A stretch of 64,000 nucleotides of DNA from NCBI GenBank assembly GCA_050948785.1, contig JBMNEM010000006.1, positions 310,001-374,000 on the forward strand, given 5' to 3'. The notes under the pieces were generated by a model. That model was not told the DNA's origin. It was given only the letters and a program-made list of their open reading frames with translations, and did not search any database. The translations under genes and the position numbers were made by a program. Positions 54,299 to 62,803 of this stretch are shown here, one piece after another. How positions within the stretch are numbered: the first letter of the stretch is position 1; each line of letters opens with the position of its first letter. This DNA is from JAAZMI01 sp050948785. GTDB taxonomy: Bacteria > Bacillota > Dethiobacteria > DTU022 > UBA8154.

Positions 54299-54333
54299 TT
54301 TGACCTTCTTTGACCTTTGTTAATACTATTATA
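54299..54333 (-). promoter_or_regulatory. ctsR promoter -10 and CtsR operator
   Basis: The minus strand has TATAAT (54333-54328) and, just downstream, GGTCAAAGAAGGTCAAA (54315-54299). That is the exact tandem heptad of the CtsR operator (GGTCAAA-NAN-GGTCAAA). It covers the transcription start, so bound CtsR would block polymerase. The -35 is weak (TTGCAT at 19 bases). Confidence 0.88.
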
Positions 54334-54613
54334 CACGATCAAGGGGTGGTAAATGCAAGTTTTATTTCTGCTATTTACAGACGTAAATAAGCCTTTCTAC
54401 CCCCATAGGTTATCTTATTGAAGAGTTACGGGATATTTTATGTAATTGCTTTTAATATCTTTTATTTTAAAAACTTTTATCTATGTTTCTATTCTAAAAA
54501 GCCTTTAGGTGAATAAAGGTTAAGAGAACTATTAACTGCAGGCAGCACACTAAGGCTCGCGGGATCACCCAAACTTTAGGGAAAAGTATGCCTCTCTTAC
54601 CGCCCCTCTGCCG
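54334..54613. other. AT-rich intergenic stretch with a 7-4-7 inverted repeat
   Basis: TATTTAC-AGAC-GTAAATA at 54372-54389 is a perfect inverted repeat upstream of the ctsR promoter and could bind a second regulator. Nothing else is recognisable up to the small Cys protein gene. Confidence 0.35.
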
Positions 54614-54922
54614 TTAAAGCTGTTCCTGCTGAAAATACCAATCTTCCAATTCCCGGAATGTAGGAACTTTTTTTCCTCTTCGACAAACAGTTTTGATCGC
54701 TTTGACATAGAGCACCTGGTAGTGGTAAAAATAGGAACAGCAGGTGCCGCAGAGCTGCGACCAGATGTTTTCCTGCCTCCAAAGATGAAAGAGTAAATCT
54801 GTACACTGTGAACACGGTTTCCAACGGTAAGTAAAAACCCATTCCCAAAAACGCTCTTGAAAAACTAGGAGGTTTTCTTCTATTTTTTTTCTTTTTCTTT
54901 CCTGGAGACTGACAACTTTCAC
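54614..54922 (-). CDS. Small Cys-rich hypothetical protein
   Basis: This 102-residue protein has no family I recognise. It has cysteines at KPCSQCTD and LCGTCCSYF, a pattern of two CxxC pairs like a zinc knuckle, amid many aromatic residues (RFWEWVFTYRW). The GTG start lies about 8 bases behind AAAGGGG, which supports real translation. It is transcribed in the same direction as ctsR, upstream of it, but separated from it by the ctsR promoter. Confidence 0.55.
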   Translation of the reverse strand: MKVVSLQERKRKKIEENLLVFQERFWEWVFTYRWKPCSQCTDLLFHLWRQENIWSQLCGTCCSYFYHYQVLYVKAIKTVCRRGKKVPTFRELEDWYFQQEQL

Positions 54923-55312
54923 GCTTTTACCCCTTTGTAAAGTAATTCCACCTGAAAAAATAATTATGTGGTGGTCTAGCTTGATCTCTCTTATCTTATC
55001 CTGGATAAGTTGATCTCATGCATATTAAAGTATTATATTTCCAGCGGTGGAATCTAAAATATAGGGCTAAGCTTGGCCTAAAATGGGGAATTCCAGATCC
55101 AGTCCCACGCTCCTTGACAAATTATTTTAAAAATTCGCTACTTTTATCTTAGTTTAGAAAAAACTTTTTGTCAACATCATCTCATTCCATGAATAAAAAA
55201 AATCCAGAATTATATTGTCCGGATTTGTAGAAAAAGCAATGCATTAACCTACCAAATTATACAACCTACAGGTGTACAGCAAAACCTGACTCCTGTTTTT
55301 AAATAATCTGGC
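54923..55312. other. Intergenic stretch with one palindrome and the liv terminator
   Basis: CTTATCC-T-GGATAAG at 54995-55009 is a perfect 7-1-7 inverted repeat of unknown role. The rest is AT-rich, with no gene seen apart from the terminator hairpin at 55195-55226. Confidence 0.35.
55195..55226 (-). terminator. Terminator of the liv operon
   Basis: On the minus strand AAATCCGGA pairs with TCTGGATTT (one G-T pair) around a short AT loop, followed by TTTTT. It lies about 90 bases after the livF stop. Confidence 0.65.
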
Positions 55313-56017
55313 TTACTCGCCTAAATAGGTCTTGCGCACTTCATCATTTTCCAGTAAAGAAGAGGCTTCATCATGAAGGGTAACCTGGCCTGTTTCCAGC
55401 ACATACCCTCTATGGGCAACCCTCAATGCAAGCTGGGCATTTTGTTCCACAAGTAAAATTGTTGTACCCTGACGGTTAATATCCTCAATGATACGAAAGA
55501 TTTCCTGGACGACCATCGGAGCCAGGCCCATCGAAGGTTCATCGAGCAGTAACAATTTGGGGCGGGACATCAAGGCCCGGCCTATGGCCAGCATTTGCTG
55601 TTCACCGCCGCTCAATGTTCCTGCAAATTGCTTCTCTCGCCCTTTAAGCTGGGGAAAGGTATCAAAGACGGTCTTTAGATCCTGCTGCAGGCCATCTTTA
55701 TCCCGGCGCGTATAAGCTCCCATCTCCAGGTTTTCCATGAGTGTAAGCCGTGGGAAAATACGCCTGCCTTCAGGAACATGGGAAATGCCAAGCTTGACAA
55801 TTTCATGGGGAGGAAAATCATCGATCTTCTTATCACAAAAATTGATCCGCCCTTCCGCAGGTTTAAGCAATCCCGAGATCGTCAGCAGAGTCGTCGTTTT
55901 ACCGGCCCCGTTCGCGCCGATCAACGTCACGATCTCGCCTTCTTCCACCGTAAAGTTTATTTTTTTTAAAGCCTGGATATTGCCATAAAAAGTGGAAACA
56001 TTTTCAACCAGCAGCAA
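55313..56017 (-). CDS. livF: Branched-chain amino acid ABC transporter ATPase LivF
   Basis: A 234-residue ABC ATPase with Walker A GANGAGKTT, signature LSGGEQQ, Walker B LLLLDEPSMGL and H-loop LVEQN. The ending and the GLAPMVV stretch are typical of LivF. It powers uptake through LivHM. A TTG start is used. Last of the operon. Confidence 0.94.
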   Translation of the reverse strand: MLLVENVSTFYGNIQALKKINFTVEEGEIVTLIGANGAGKTTTLLTISGLLKPAEGRINFCDKKIDDFPPHEIVKLGISHVPEGRRIFPRLTLMENLEMGAYTRRDKDGLQQDLKTVFDTFPQLKGREKQFAGTLSGGEQQMLAIGRALMSRPKLLLLDEPSMGLAPMVVQEIFRIIEDINRQGTTILLVEQNAQLALRVAHRGYVLETGQVTLHDEASSLLENDEVRKTYLGE

Positions 56018-56061
56018 GTTATCCTAACCCCTCTCTTCAAAACAGTGTTGAGGCGCTCAGA

Positions 56062-56850
56062 TCAAGCGGAAGCTCCTAAATAGGCTTCGATTACCGCCTC
56101 GTTTCGTTGAATCTCCTGCGGCGACCCTTCAGCAATTTTCTTCCCATAGTTTAAAACGGCAATCCGTTCGGAGATACCCATAACAACCTTCATATCATGT
56201 TCAATCAACAAGATCGTCTTCTCCATCTCATCCCGGATCCGGGAGATCAGTTGCATGAGATTGATAGTTTCCTGGGGATTCATACCGGCAGCCGGTTCAT
56301 CAAGCAGTAAGAGCTTGGGATCTGCAGCCAGGGCACGCGCAATCTCCAGGCGCCGCTGTTCTCCATAGGAAAGGTTTTTGGAAAGCTCGTCCTTTTTCGC
56401 CTCCAGGCCAACAAAAGATAATAAAGAAAGGGCAACTTCTCTTGCCTCTTTTTCTTCCTTTTTATACTTTGGACGGTAAAAAATAGCCCCCAGCAAGCCC
56501 GTGCTGGTGCGGCTATGCCCTCCAATAAGGACGTTATCCAACACAGTCATCCCCGCAAAAAGGCGAATATTTTGAAAGGTCCGCGCTATCCCCTTTTCTG
56601 TAATTTGGTGTGGTTTTAACCCTCCAATTTTTTCGCCATGCAGATATATATCCCCTCCCGTGGGCTGGTAATGCCCTGTGAAGAGATTAAACAAGGTGGT
56701 TTTCCCGGCGCCGTTTGGCCCGATCAGGCCTGCTATTTCCTTATCCTTGATAAAGAAATCAACCTGATCCACTGCTTTTAAACCGCCAAAACTACGGCTG
56801 ACCTGCACAGCATCAAGAATATAGCCATTGTTTGTTCTTGCTTCGAACAA
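56062..56850 (-). CDS. livG: Branched-chain amino acid ABC transporter ATPase LivG
   Basis: A 262-residue ABC ATPase with Walker A GPNGAGKTT, IARTFQNIRLF, signature LSYGEQRRLEIARAL, Walker B LLLLDEPAAGMNP and H-loop LIEHDM. This is the LivG form, paired with LivF. TTG start behind AAGGAGG. Confidence 0.94.
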   Translation of the reverse strand: MFEARTNNGYILDAVQVSRSFGGLKAVDQVDFFIKDKEIAGLIGPNGAGKTTLFNLFTGHYQPTGGDIYLHGEKIGGLKPHQITEKGIARTFQNIRLFAGMTVLDNVLIGGHSRTSTGLLGAIFYRPKYKKEEKEAREVALSLLSFVGLEAKKDELSKNLSYGEQRRLEIARALAADPKLLLLDEPAAGMNPQETINLMQLISRIRDEMEKTILLIEHDMKVVMGISERIAVLNYGKKIAEGSPQEIQRNEAVIEAYLGASA

Positions 56851-56932
56851 AATATTCTCATCCTCCTTTTAAAAAGAAAAACGAAAAAACATCACTGCAA
56901 AATTTTCTGAAAAACAAATTTGCAGTCGATTG

Positions 56933-57814
56933 TTATTTGCTTATTTTAAAAAACTTTACTTTTTCCCAGGCTATCCCTTTACCTTGAAAAATACTGCGTC
57001 GAGACATTTTTTCTCCGATAATTCCCTCGGGCCTGACCCTCATCATCAGAACTAGAATGGCACCATAAAACAGCTGCCTGTAATCGGCACTGGCCCTTAA
57101 AAGCTCCGGAATGGCTGTCAGCGCCGCAGCACCGATAATCGAACCCCACATGCTGCCCAGGCCACCTAAAACAACCATACACAGGTGTTCAATAGAGCGC
57201 AAAAAACCAAAACTGCCGGGGTGAATATACTGAAAATAGTGTGAGAAAAGCCCTCCCCCGAGACCGGCAAAAAAGGCTCCCACACCAAAAGCCAGGATTT
57301 TAAAATAAGTGGTATTGATCCCCATCGATTCAGCGGCGGTTTCATCTTCCCGGATAGCGACCAGCGCCCGGCCAACCCGTGATTTTAAAATACGGCTCAA
57401 AATAAAAAGGGTTAGAATAGCGGCGATAACAACCCATAACAGTGTGGTATTTTTCGGTATGCCCCTTAAACCTACCGCCCCGCCGGTGATCTTCAGGTTC
57501 AAAAAAACAATCCGCACTATTTCACCAAAACCAAGGGTAGCTATAGCTAAATAGTCACCTCTTAGCTTGAGTGTGGGTATACCAATCAAAACACCAAAGA
57601 AGGCCGCCGTCAAGGCACCAAATAAAAGGGAAGCAAAAAAAGGAAGGCCTAATTTAAGAGTTGCCAGCGCGGCGGCATAGGCCCCTATACTCATAAAGGC
57701 AGCGTGGCCGATGGATAGCTGGCCTGTAAATCCGGTGATCAGATTCAAACTGGTAGCCATGATAATATTAATGCCCACCAAGATCATTATTTGTAAATAA
57801 TATGCACTAAACAA
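56933..57814 (-). CDS. livM: Branched-chain amino acid ABC transporter permease LivM
   Basis: A 293-residue membrane protein with about eight helices and the family motifs NLITGFTGQLSIGHAAF and VVLGGLGSMWGSIIGAA (the EAA-like loop). TTG start behind AAGGTGA. It forms the pore with LivH. Confidence 0.92.
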   Translation of the reverse strand: MFSAYYLQIMILVGINIIMATSLNLITGFTGQLSIGHAAFMSIGAYAAALATLKLGLPFFASLLFGALTAAFFGVLIGIPTLKLRGDYLAIATLGFGEIVRIVFLNLKITGGAVGLRGIPKNTTLLWVVIAAILTLFILSRILKSRVGRALVAIREDETAAESMGINTTYFKILAFGVGAFFAGLGGGLFSHYFQYIHPGSFGFLRSIEHLCMVVLGGLGSMWGSIIGAAALTAIPELLRASADYRQLFYGAILVLMMRVRPEGIIGEKMSRRSIFQGKGIAWEKVKFFKISK

Positions 57815-57989
57815 CCTTTATTTCACCTTCTTCAAGGCAAAGCAGAATAAATGCTCCTAAAAATATTTAATCTTTCCCTGGATACATAATATTATATTGA
57901 CCCTTCATCTTAAAGGCAAGCAAACCTACCCCTCTAAAACCGCATGTATTCCTCAAAAGGTGTTCCTCAATCTGCCATGCGAGTAATAC

Positions 57990-58862
57990 CTACACTTTTT
58001 CCTGCATAAACCTACCAATCAGCCCCGCAGGTTTAAAAAACAAAACGATAATCAGTATCGTAAAAGCAACCGCATCACGGTACTGGGAAGAAATATAGGC
58101 GACGCCCATGACTTCGGCAACACCCAGCAAAAGCCCGCCCAGCATCGCTCCGGGAATACTGCCAATGCCGCCCAGAACGGCCGCAACAAAACCTTTTAAA
58201 CCGGGCATCAGGCCCATCATCGGGGAGACAGAGCGAAAATAGATGCCGACCATTACTCCTGCCGCCGCCCCCAGACCCGAACCCACGGCAAAGGTTGTTG
58301 TAATAATCTGATTAATATTTATGCCCATCAAACTGGCAGCGTCTTTATCCTGAGCCGTAGCGCGCATTGCTTTACCGATTTTGGTTTTCTGGATTAAAAA
58401 AGTTAATCCGACCATTAAAAGAAAGGAAACCACCAAGATGATTAGCTCCACCCTGGAGATGGTGACCAAAGAAGTCTTGTAGACTTTAGAGACAAAGGGA
58501 CTGGGAAAAGAATAAGGACGGGCCCCCATCACAAGAAGGGCCAGGTTCTGCAAAAATATGGAAGCCCCGATCGCGCTGATTAAAGCTGCCAACCTGGAAG
58601 AACGACGTAGAGGCCGGTAAGCTACAAATTCAACAGTAACACCCAAAAGGCTGGCCAACACCATGGCCACAAAAAAAGCCACAACAAAAGGAACTTCGAA
58701 AACCGTAACAAGATACATCGCCACAAAAGCACCGAACATGTAGATCTCACCGTGGGCAAAATTAATCAGCTCCACAATACCATAAACCATGGTATAACCT
58801 AGAGCAATAAGAGCATAAGTGCTGCCGAGAACTATGCCGTTTATTAATTGCTGAAAAAACAT
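57990..58862 (-). CDS. livH: Branched-chain amino acid ABC transporter permease LivH
   Basis: A 290-residue permease with about eight helices. The family opening LINGIVLGSTYALIALGYTM, GIVELINFAHGEIYM and AVLGGIGSIPGAMLGGLLLG are present. The 175-base gap to livM holds no gene. Confidence 0.93.
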   Translation of the reverse strand: MFFQQLINGIVLGSTYALIALGYTMVYGIVELINFAHGEIYMFGAFVAMYLVTVFEVPFVVAFFVAMVLASLLGVTVEFVAYRPLRRSSRLAALISAIGASIFLQNLALLVMGARPYSFPSPFVSKVYKTSLVTISRVELIILVVSFLLMVGLTFLIQKTKIGKAMRATAQDKDAASLMGININQIITTTFAVGSGLGAAAGVMVGIYFRSVSPMMGLMPGLKGFVAAVLGGIGSIPGAMLGGLLLGVAEVMGVAYISSQYRDAVAFTILIIVLFFKPAGLIGRFMQEKV

Positions 58863-58952
58863 AACCCCACCTCAAGTAGTGACTTAGACCAATCATTAAT
58901 TTAATACTGCTGTTTTTAAAAAATAGCTGTAAAACCATGGAGCATCATTACT

Positions 58953-58985
58953 CCGAAGAGGAGGGAAAACCTTCCTCCTCTTCGG
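58953..58985 (-). promoter_or_regulatory. Stable hairpin between livK and livH
   Basis: CCGAAGAGGAGG pairs with CCTCCTCTTCGG, a 12-bp stem 20-52 bases past the livK stop. On the minus strand no T-run follows. It is therefore more likely to stabilise the livK part of the mRNA, or partly reduce readthrough, than to end transcription. This would give an excess of binding protein over permease. Confidence 0.5.
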
Positions 58986-59004
58986 CCTTTTTTACCAACT
59001 ACTG

Positions 59005-60165
59005 CTATCTGATCCGTGTGAAAACCCCATCTTCAACTTTCAGAATCAATACATCCTTCAGGGTATCCCCTTCTTCGTCAATGCTTGTATTGCCTGTAAT
59101 ACCGGGGAAATCCTTGGTTTCAGCCAAGCCCTCGCGAATTTGTTCGGAATCGGTTCCCTTGGACTTCATCGCGGCAATGACAATACAGGCAGCATCATAG
59201 GCCTGCGCCGCAAACATATCCGGTTCTTCATTAAAAAGCTCCCGGTAGTTGTTCACAAAGTTTTGGACAGCGGAAGATTCATCACCGGAATGAAAACCGG
59301 CAGTAAAGATCGCTCCTTCGACTGCATCTCCGCCAATCTCCATGAGAACCGGGGAATAAAAGCCATCTGCCCCCAGGAACTGTACCTCCATACCCTGCTC
59401 CAGACCTTGTTGGGCAATCTTGGCCGCCTCCGTATAATAACCGGCAATAAAAATGGCCTCCGGACCTTTCGTCTGGATACTGGTCAGCTGGGGTTTGAAA
59501 TTTTCATCGTTATCCATGAAAGCCTCAACGGCCACCACTTCAGCCAGTTCTTTAGCAGTCTCTTCAAAAGCATTTTTCAAGGCCACACCGTAGTCGTTAT
59601 TGGTGTAAAGGATCGCAAATTTATTAAAGCCCAGCTCTGTAACGGCATATTCTGCCAGCTGGGAAGCCTGCACTTCATCAGAAAGACAGTTCCGGAAAAG
59701 GTAGGGGTTACCAATGGTCAACCCTGTCGCTGTGGAGGACGGGGAAATTGCCGGGACCTCGCCGCGCATGGCAATAGGCCCGCCCGCTTCGGTTTCCGAA
59801 CTCAGAACCCCGCCGACAATCACATTTACTTTGTTCTGTTCAATAAGCTTGGAAAAAGCATTGGCCGCTTTAGACCAATCCCCTTCGGTATCTTCGGCGT
59901 TAAGCTCCAGGGTAACACCAGGAATCTCCTCGTTTGCGTTCGCTTCATCAATGGCAATCTGTACACCATTGCGTACGCTGGTGCCGTAAGTAGCCGCTCC
60001 TCCCGTCAGCGGCCCGACCATACCGACTTTAACCACATTGGCTCCCGTGGAAAGCTCGTCCCCTTCCTGCTCAGGAGCTGTTCCCGGCTGGGCACAACCT
60101 GTAATCATGACCAAAACCATGCAAAAAATTAACATTGTAGCCCAAAAAATATTTTTTCTCTTCAT
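59005..60165 (-). CDS. livK: Branched-chain amino acid-binding lipoprotein LivK
   Basis: The 386-residue protein has a lipoprotein signal (MKRKNIFWATMLIFCM, lipobox ITGC, Cys ~24) and a type I periplasmic-binding fold (VKVGMVGPLTGGAATYG, AISPSSTATGLT, YLFRNCLSDEVQA). It hands leucine-type or related amino acids to LivHM. First gene of the operon, with GGGGGG upstream of the ATG. Confidence 0.93.
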   Translation of the reverse strand: MKRKNIFWATMLIFCMVLVMITGCAQPGTAPEQEGDELSTGANVVKVGMVGPLTGGAATYGTSVRNGVQIAIDEANANEEIPGVTLELNAEDTEGDWSKAANAFSKLIEQNKVNVIVGGVLSSETEAGGPIAMRGEVPAISPSSTATGLTIGNPYLFRNCLSDEVQASQLAEYAVTELGFNKFAILYTNNDYGVALKNAFEETAKELAEVVAVEAFMDNDENFKPQLTSIQTKGPEAIFIAGYYTEAAKIAQQGLEQGMEVQFLGADGFYSPVLMEIGGDAVEGAIFTAGFHSGDESSAVQNFVNNYRELFNEEPDMFAAQAYDAACIVIAAMKSKGTDSEQIREGLAETKDFPGITGNTSIDEEGDTLKDVLILKVEDGVFTRIR

Positions 60166-60389
60166 TTTTTAATCTTCAACCCCCTTTTTTAATCAAAAAA
60201 AAATAAAATTGGCTTCCCAGCAATTTACCTCCTCCCCAAACGCCCACTAACACCCACAAAAATATTTATTCAACAAAACTATCAAAAAACCTGCTTTAGA
60301 GTCAAGAAAATTAAAGTAAACACAAGAATAATTCTTTAGACTTCCCCCGGGGGGAAAAAACTGTATTTTACTGAATAAACCTGGAGCAG

Positions 60390-60415
60390 CCGCGGGGACG
60401 GTCCTTGTGGCTGGT
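60390..60415. repeat. 26-base direct repeat, copy 1
   Basis: CCGCGGGGACGGTCCTTGTG plus GCTGGT is repeated exactly 75 bases downstream. The GGGGACGGTCC core resembles REP-like palindromic units scattered in many bacterial genomes. The 352-base stretch 60166-60517 has no gene. Confidence 0.6.
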
Positions 60416-60464
60416 AGGCGCAACCGACACTCACCCGAAACGCCATTTCACCAACCGCGGGCAA

Positions 60465-60490
60465 CCGCGGGGACGGTCCTTGTGGCTGGT
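60465..60490. repeat. 26-base direct repeat, copy 2
   Basis: Exact second copy. It is followed by CCACAAAG, which pairs with CTTGTGG inside the repeat, so this copy can form a short hairpin. It lies just past the stop codon of the polymerase gene. Confidence 0.6.
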
Positions 60491-60517
60491 CCACAAAGAT
60501 CGTTTCCGCGGTTACAG

Positions 60518-61396
60518 TTATGGTATGTACTGGCGGTCTTTTAAAACAGGGGCAAAAAGATCCCCTTTTTGCTGCAGCCGAGGAATAATATTCTTCATGT
60601 GGAAAGAAGCAGGTGAAAAATCAGCAGCAGCAATTTCAGACCATTCCAGGGGAGTAGAAACCGGCGCCCCGGGAAGGGGCCGGGGAGAATAAGGAGCGAC
60701 AAGGGTTTTCCCACGGGCGTTTTGCAGATAATCCAGGTAAATCTTCTTACCTCGCCGGGATATTTTCCTTTCGAGGGTGGTTATCGACGGTAACATTTGA
60801 AAAAGCTCTTTAAAGATAGCTGCACAAAAATCCCGGATGTGTTGATAACTATAAACAGGCTGCACGGGAAGGTAAACCTGGATCCCCCGGGAGCCGGATG
60901 TTTTTGGATAGCAGCGCAGCCCTTTGCTGACAAGCAGATCTCTTAAAGTTTGGGCAACACGGCAGATTTGGGGAAAAGTAACCCCTTCCATGGGATCCAG
61001 ATCAAAAACAGCAAAATCAGGGTTTTCCAAGGTGTTTTCTGCAGATAGCCATGGGTGGATCTCCAAACAAACCTGATTGCCCAGCCAGGTCAAGGTTTCC
61101 GGCCCGGTAGGAACGATATAATTTGTCATTTTTTCTTGATGCTTGAAAGGTACAGTTTTGATCCAGGCCGGCGCACCTTGCGGACAATTTTTTTGAAAAA
61201 ACCCCGGCCCGCCGATACCTTCGGGAAAACGCTGAAAAACCAGGAAGCGGTTTTGGAGATGGGGCAGCATATAAGGAGATACTTCCAGGTAATACCGGAT
61301 CAAATGATACTTGGTTATGCCCTCGCCGGGCCATAATTCCTTTTCCAAATTAGTCAACTGCACATTTTTGTTGTTAACTTCAAGGGAAACGGGCAT
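60518..61396 (-). CDS. LigD-type primase/polymerase (NHEJ)
   Basis: This 292-residue AEP-superfamily polymerase corresponds to the polymerase domain of LigD. The catalytic motif is FAVFDLDPMEG, and KTSGSRGIQVYLP holds the nucleotide-binding Ser/His region. It adds nucleotides at broken ends, often ribonucleotides. The ATG at 61396 follows GGAGG. Here it stands alone rather than being fused to the ligase. Third gene of the Ku operon. Confidence 0.88.
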   Translation of the reverse strand: MPVSLEVNNKNVQLTNLEKELWPGEGITKYHLIRYYLEVSPYMLPHLQNRFLVFQRFPEGIGGPGFFQKNCPQGAPAWIKTVPFKHQEKMTNYIVPTGPETLTWLGNQVCLEIHPWLSAENTLENPDFAVFDLDPMEGVTFPQICRVAQTLRDLLVSKGLRCYPKTSGSRGIQVYLPVQPVYSYQHIRDFCAAIFKELFQMLPSITTLERKISRRGKKIYLDYLQNARGKTLVAPYSPRPLPGAPVSTPLEWSEIAAADFSPASFHMKNIIPRLQQKGDLFAPVLKDRQYIP

Positions 61397-61837
61397 GAGT
61401 GAGGCCTCCACATGGTGGCGGCGGGTGCTGGCAGCGGAAGCTCACAAGTTATGCTCATAAATTCCAGCTCAGCTCACGGCGCAGTAGCCTCTTCGGCAAA
61501 GCCTCACGTCCTGTTCGCCTGCCGGCAGCCGGCATCCCTGCCAGCTGAACCCCTTCCAGCCTTCGCTTCACCGCGAACTTTTTGCTTCGCTCTACAAATC
61601 GCTTCCGCCGACAGCACACCGCCCCACAAAGTAATCAGCAAAGATAATAAATCCGCGGAATCTATCATAATTACCTCTAGCTGCTGACCTCCTGTCAGCA
61701 GAACCTTCTCCAGCCCCGCTTCGCTAAATGTGAACAATACTCTCCAGCGACAGCACCGCCCTCAATAATGCATTAAATCGCTTCCGACGATAGCAACATC
61801 GCCCATCTCCCGTAATTAAACAGGCATGGAACCGGGT
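61397..61837. other. 441-base spacer with degenerate repeats, no gene accepted
   Basis: Related units recur. AATCGCTTCCGCCGACAGCA (near 61600), TCTCCAGCGACAGCACCGCC (near 61740) and AATCGCTTCCGACGATAGCA (near 61785) share one theme, and CCAGCC...CGCTTC occurs twice. A 77-codon minus-strand frame (61737-61504) starts with TTG behind GGAG but has a biased composition and no known family. This may be a decayed duplicate or a low-complexity repeat. Confidence 0.35.
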
Positions 61838-62764
61838 TTAAGTAATCAGGCGCGGGGCACGGAGTTTTAGGGTCGGGGTCCACTCACTGAAGGTAACCCG
61901 GACTTTTTTATGGGGCTCTACAAAGAGATAACCTCTTCCCGGGGAGAGGACAAGGTTTTTAAAAGGAGGTTCCGAAGATCTGTTTTCCTGAGCCCAGTCA
62001 TACCAGGCAGCTAAATCCTTTTCCCTTAAACCGCTGCTTACATTGCCGATATACCGCAATTTGATTCCGGGTCCCCTTATTGCTTCCGGTTCTTCCTCTT
62101 CCAGGCCCAGGAGCAGAGAAACCGGCCTTTGATCCCGCATAGCAATCCCCCCTACATAAGCTTCCAGGGTTTGCTGGATTTTGATTTTCAACCAGTAGCT
62201 GGAACGGCGTGGTCCTGGGATATAAGGGCTGTCCTTTTTTTTGGCTACCACCCCTTCCATCCCTTTCTCCTGAACTGTTTTCAGCAGCACCTCTCCCTCC
62301 TGATAACTGGGCGTAAGATGCAAATATTCCCCGGTCAGGATATGCTTAAAAATCATTTCCTGGCGAGCTTCCCACGGCTGCTCCAGAAGCCAGGTACCGT
62401 CAAAGTAAAGCAGATCAAAAACCATATAGTAGGCCGGAACCAACCCGGCCATCCTGGTCACAACTGCGGGGCCGGCCCGTTCCCTTTGCATAATCGTATA
62501 AAAATCAGGGCGGTTTTCCCGGAGAGCAATGATTTCTCCATCGAGAATCGCACTTTTACCCCGGACCAGTTCCGGTAGCACAGCCAGTTCCGGGTAAAGT
62601 ACGCTTTTATCTTTTAAACTTCGGCCCTGCAAGCGGACCCTCTTACCGGAGACAAAAGCCAGCAGCCGCACCCCATCCCATTTTATCTGGTAGGAATAAT
62701 CCGGGTTTTCGATTAGTACTTTTTTGGACTGTGGTTCCATCGGGATAATTTTTTGTTCCAACAT
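61838..62764 (-). CDS. ATP-dependent DNA ligase (LigD ligase-domain type)
   Basis: The 308-residue protein has the nucleotidyl-transfer motif YQIKWDGVRLLAF with the adenylated Lys, SAILDGEIIAL, EGVVAKKKDSPY and YWLKIK, then an OB domain. It seals double-strand breaks with Ku. The ATG at 62764 follows AGGAG by 9 bases; an earlier frame start lies inside the spacer after ku. It lacks fused polymerase and phosphoesterase domains. Confidence 0.92.
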   Translation of the reverse strand: MLEQKIIPMEPQSKKVLIENPDYSYQIKWDGVRLLAFVSGKRVRLQGRSLKDKSVLYPELAVLPELVRGKSAILDGEIIALRENRPDFYTIMQRERAGPAVVTRMAGLVPAYYMVFDLLYFDGTWLLEQPWEARQEMIFKHILTGEYLHLTPSYQEGEVLLKTVQEKGMEGVVAKKKDSPYIPGPRRSSYWLKIKIQQTLEAYVGGIAMRDQRPVSLLLGLEEEEPEAIRGPGIKLRYIGNVSSGLREKDLAAWYDWAQENRSSEPPFKNLVLSPGRGYLFVEPHKKVRVTFSEWTPTLKLRAPRLIT

Positions 62765-62803
62765 AAAAAGGCACTCCTGAAAAGCACAATATACACACTG
62801 CAC

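Noticed and set aside
59140..60132. 330-codon plus-strand frame opposite livK
   Set aside because: livK is a clear binding protein with lipobox and family motifs; the opposite frame is a shadow.
61504..61737. 77-codon minus-strand frame between the NHEJ ligase and polymerase
   Set aside because: A TTG start with weak GGAG exists, but composition is biased and degenerate repeats run through it; kept only as part of the spacer.
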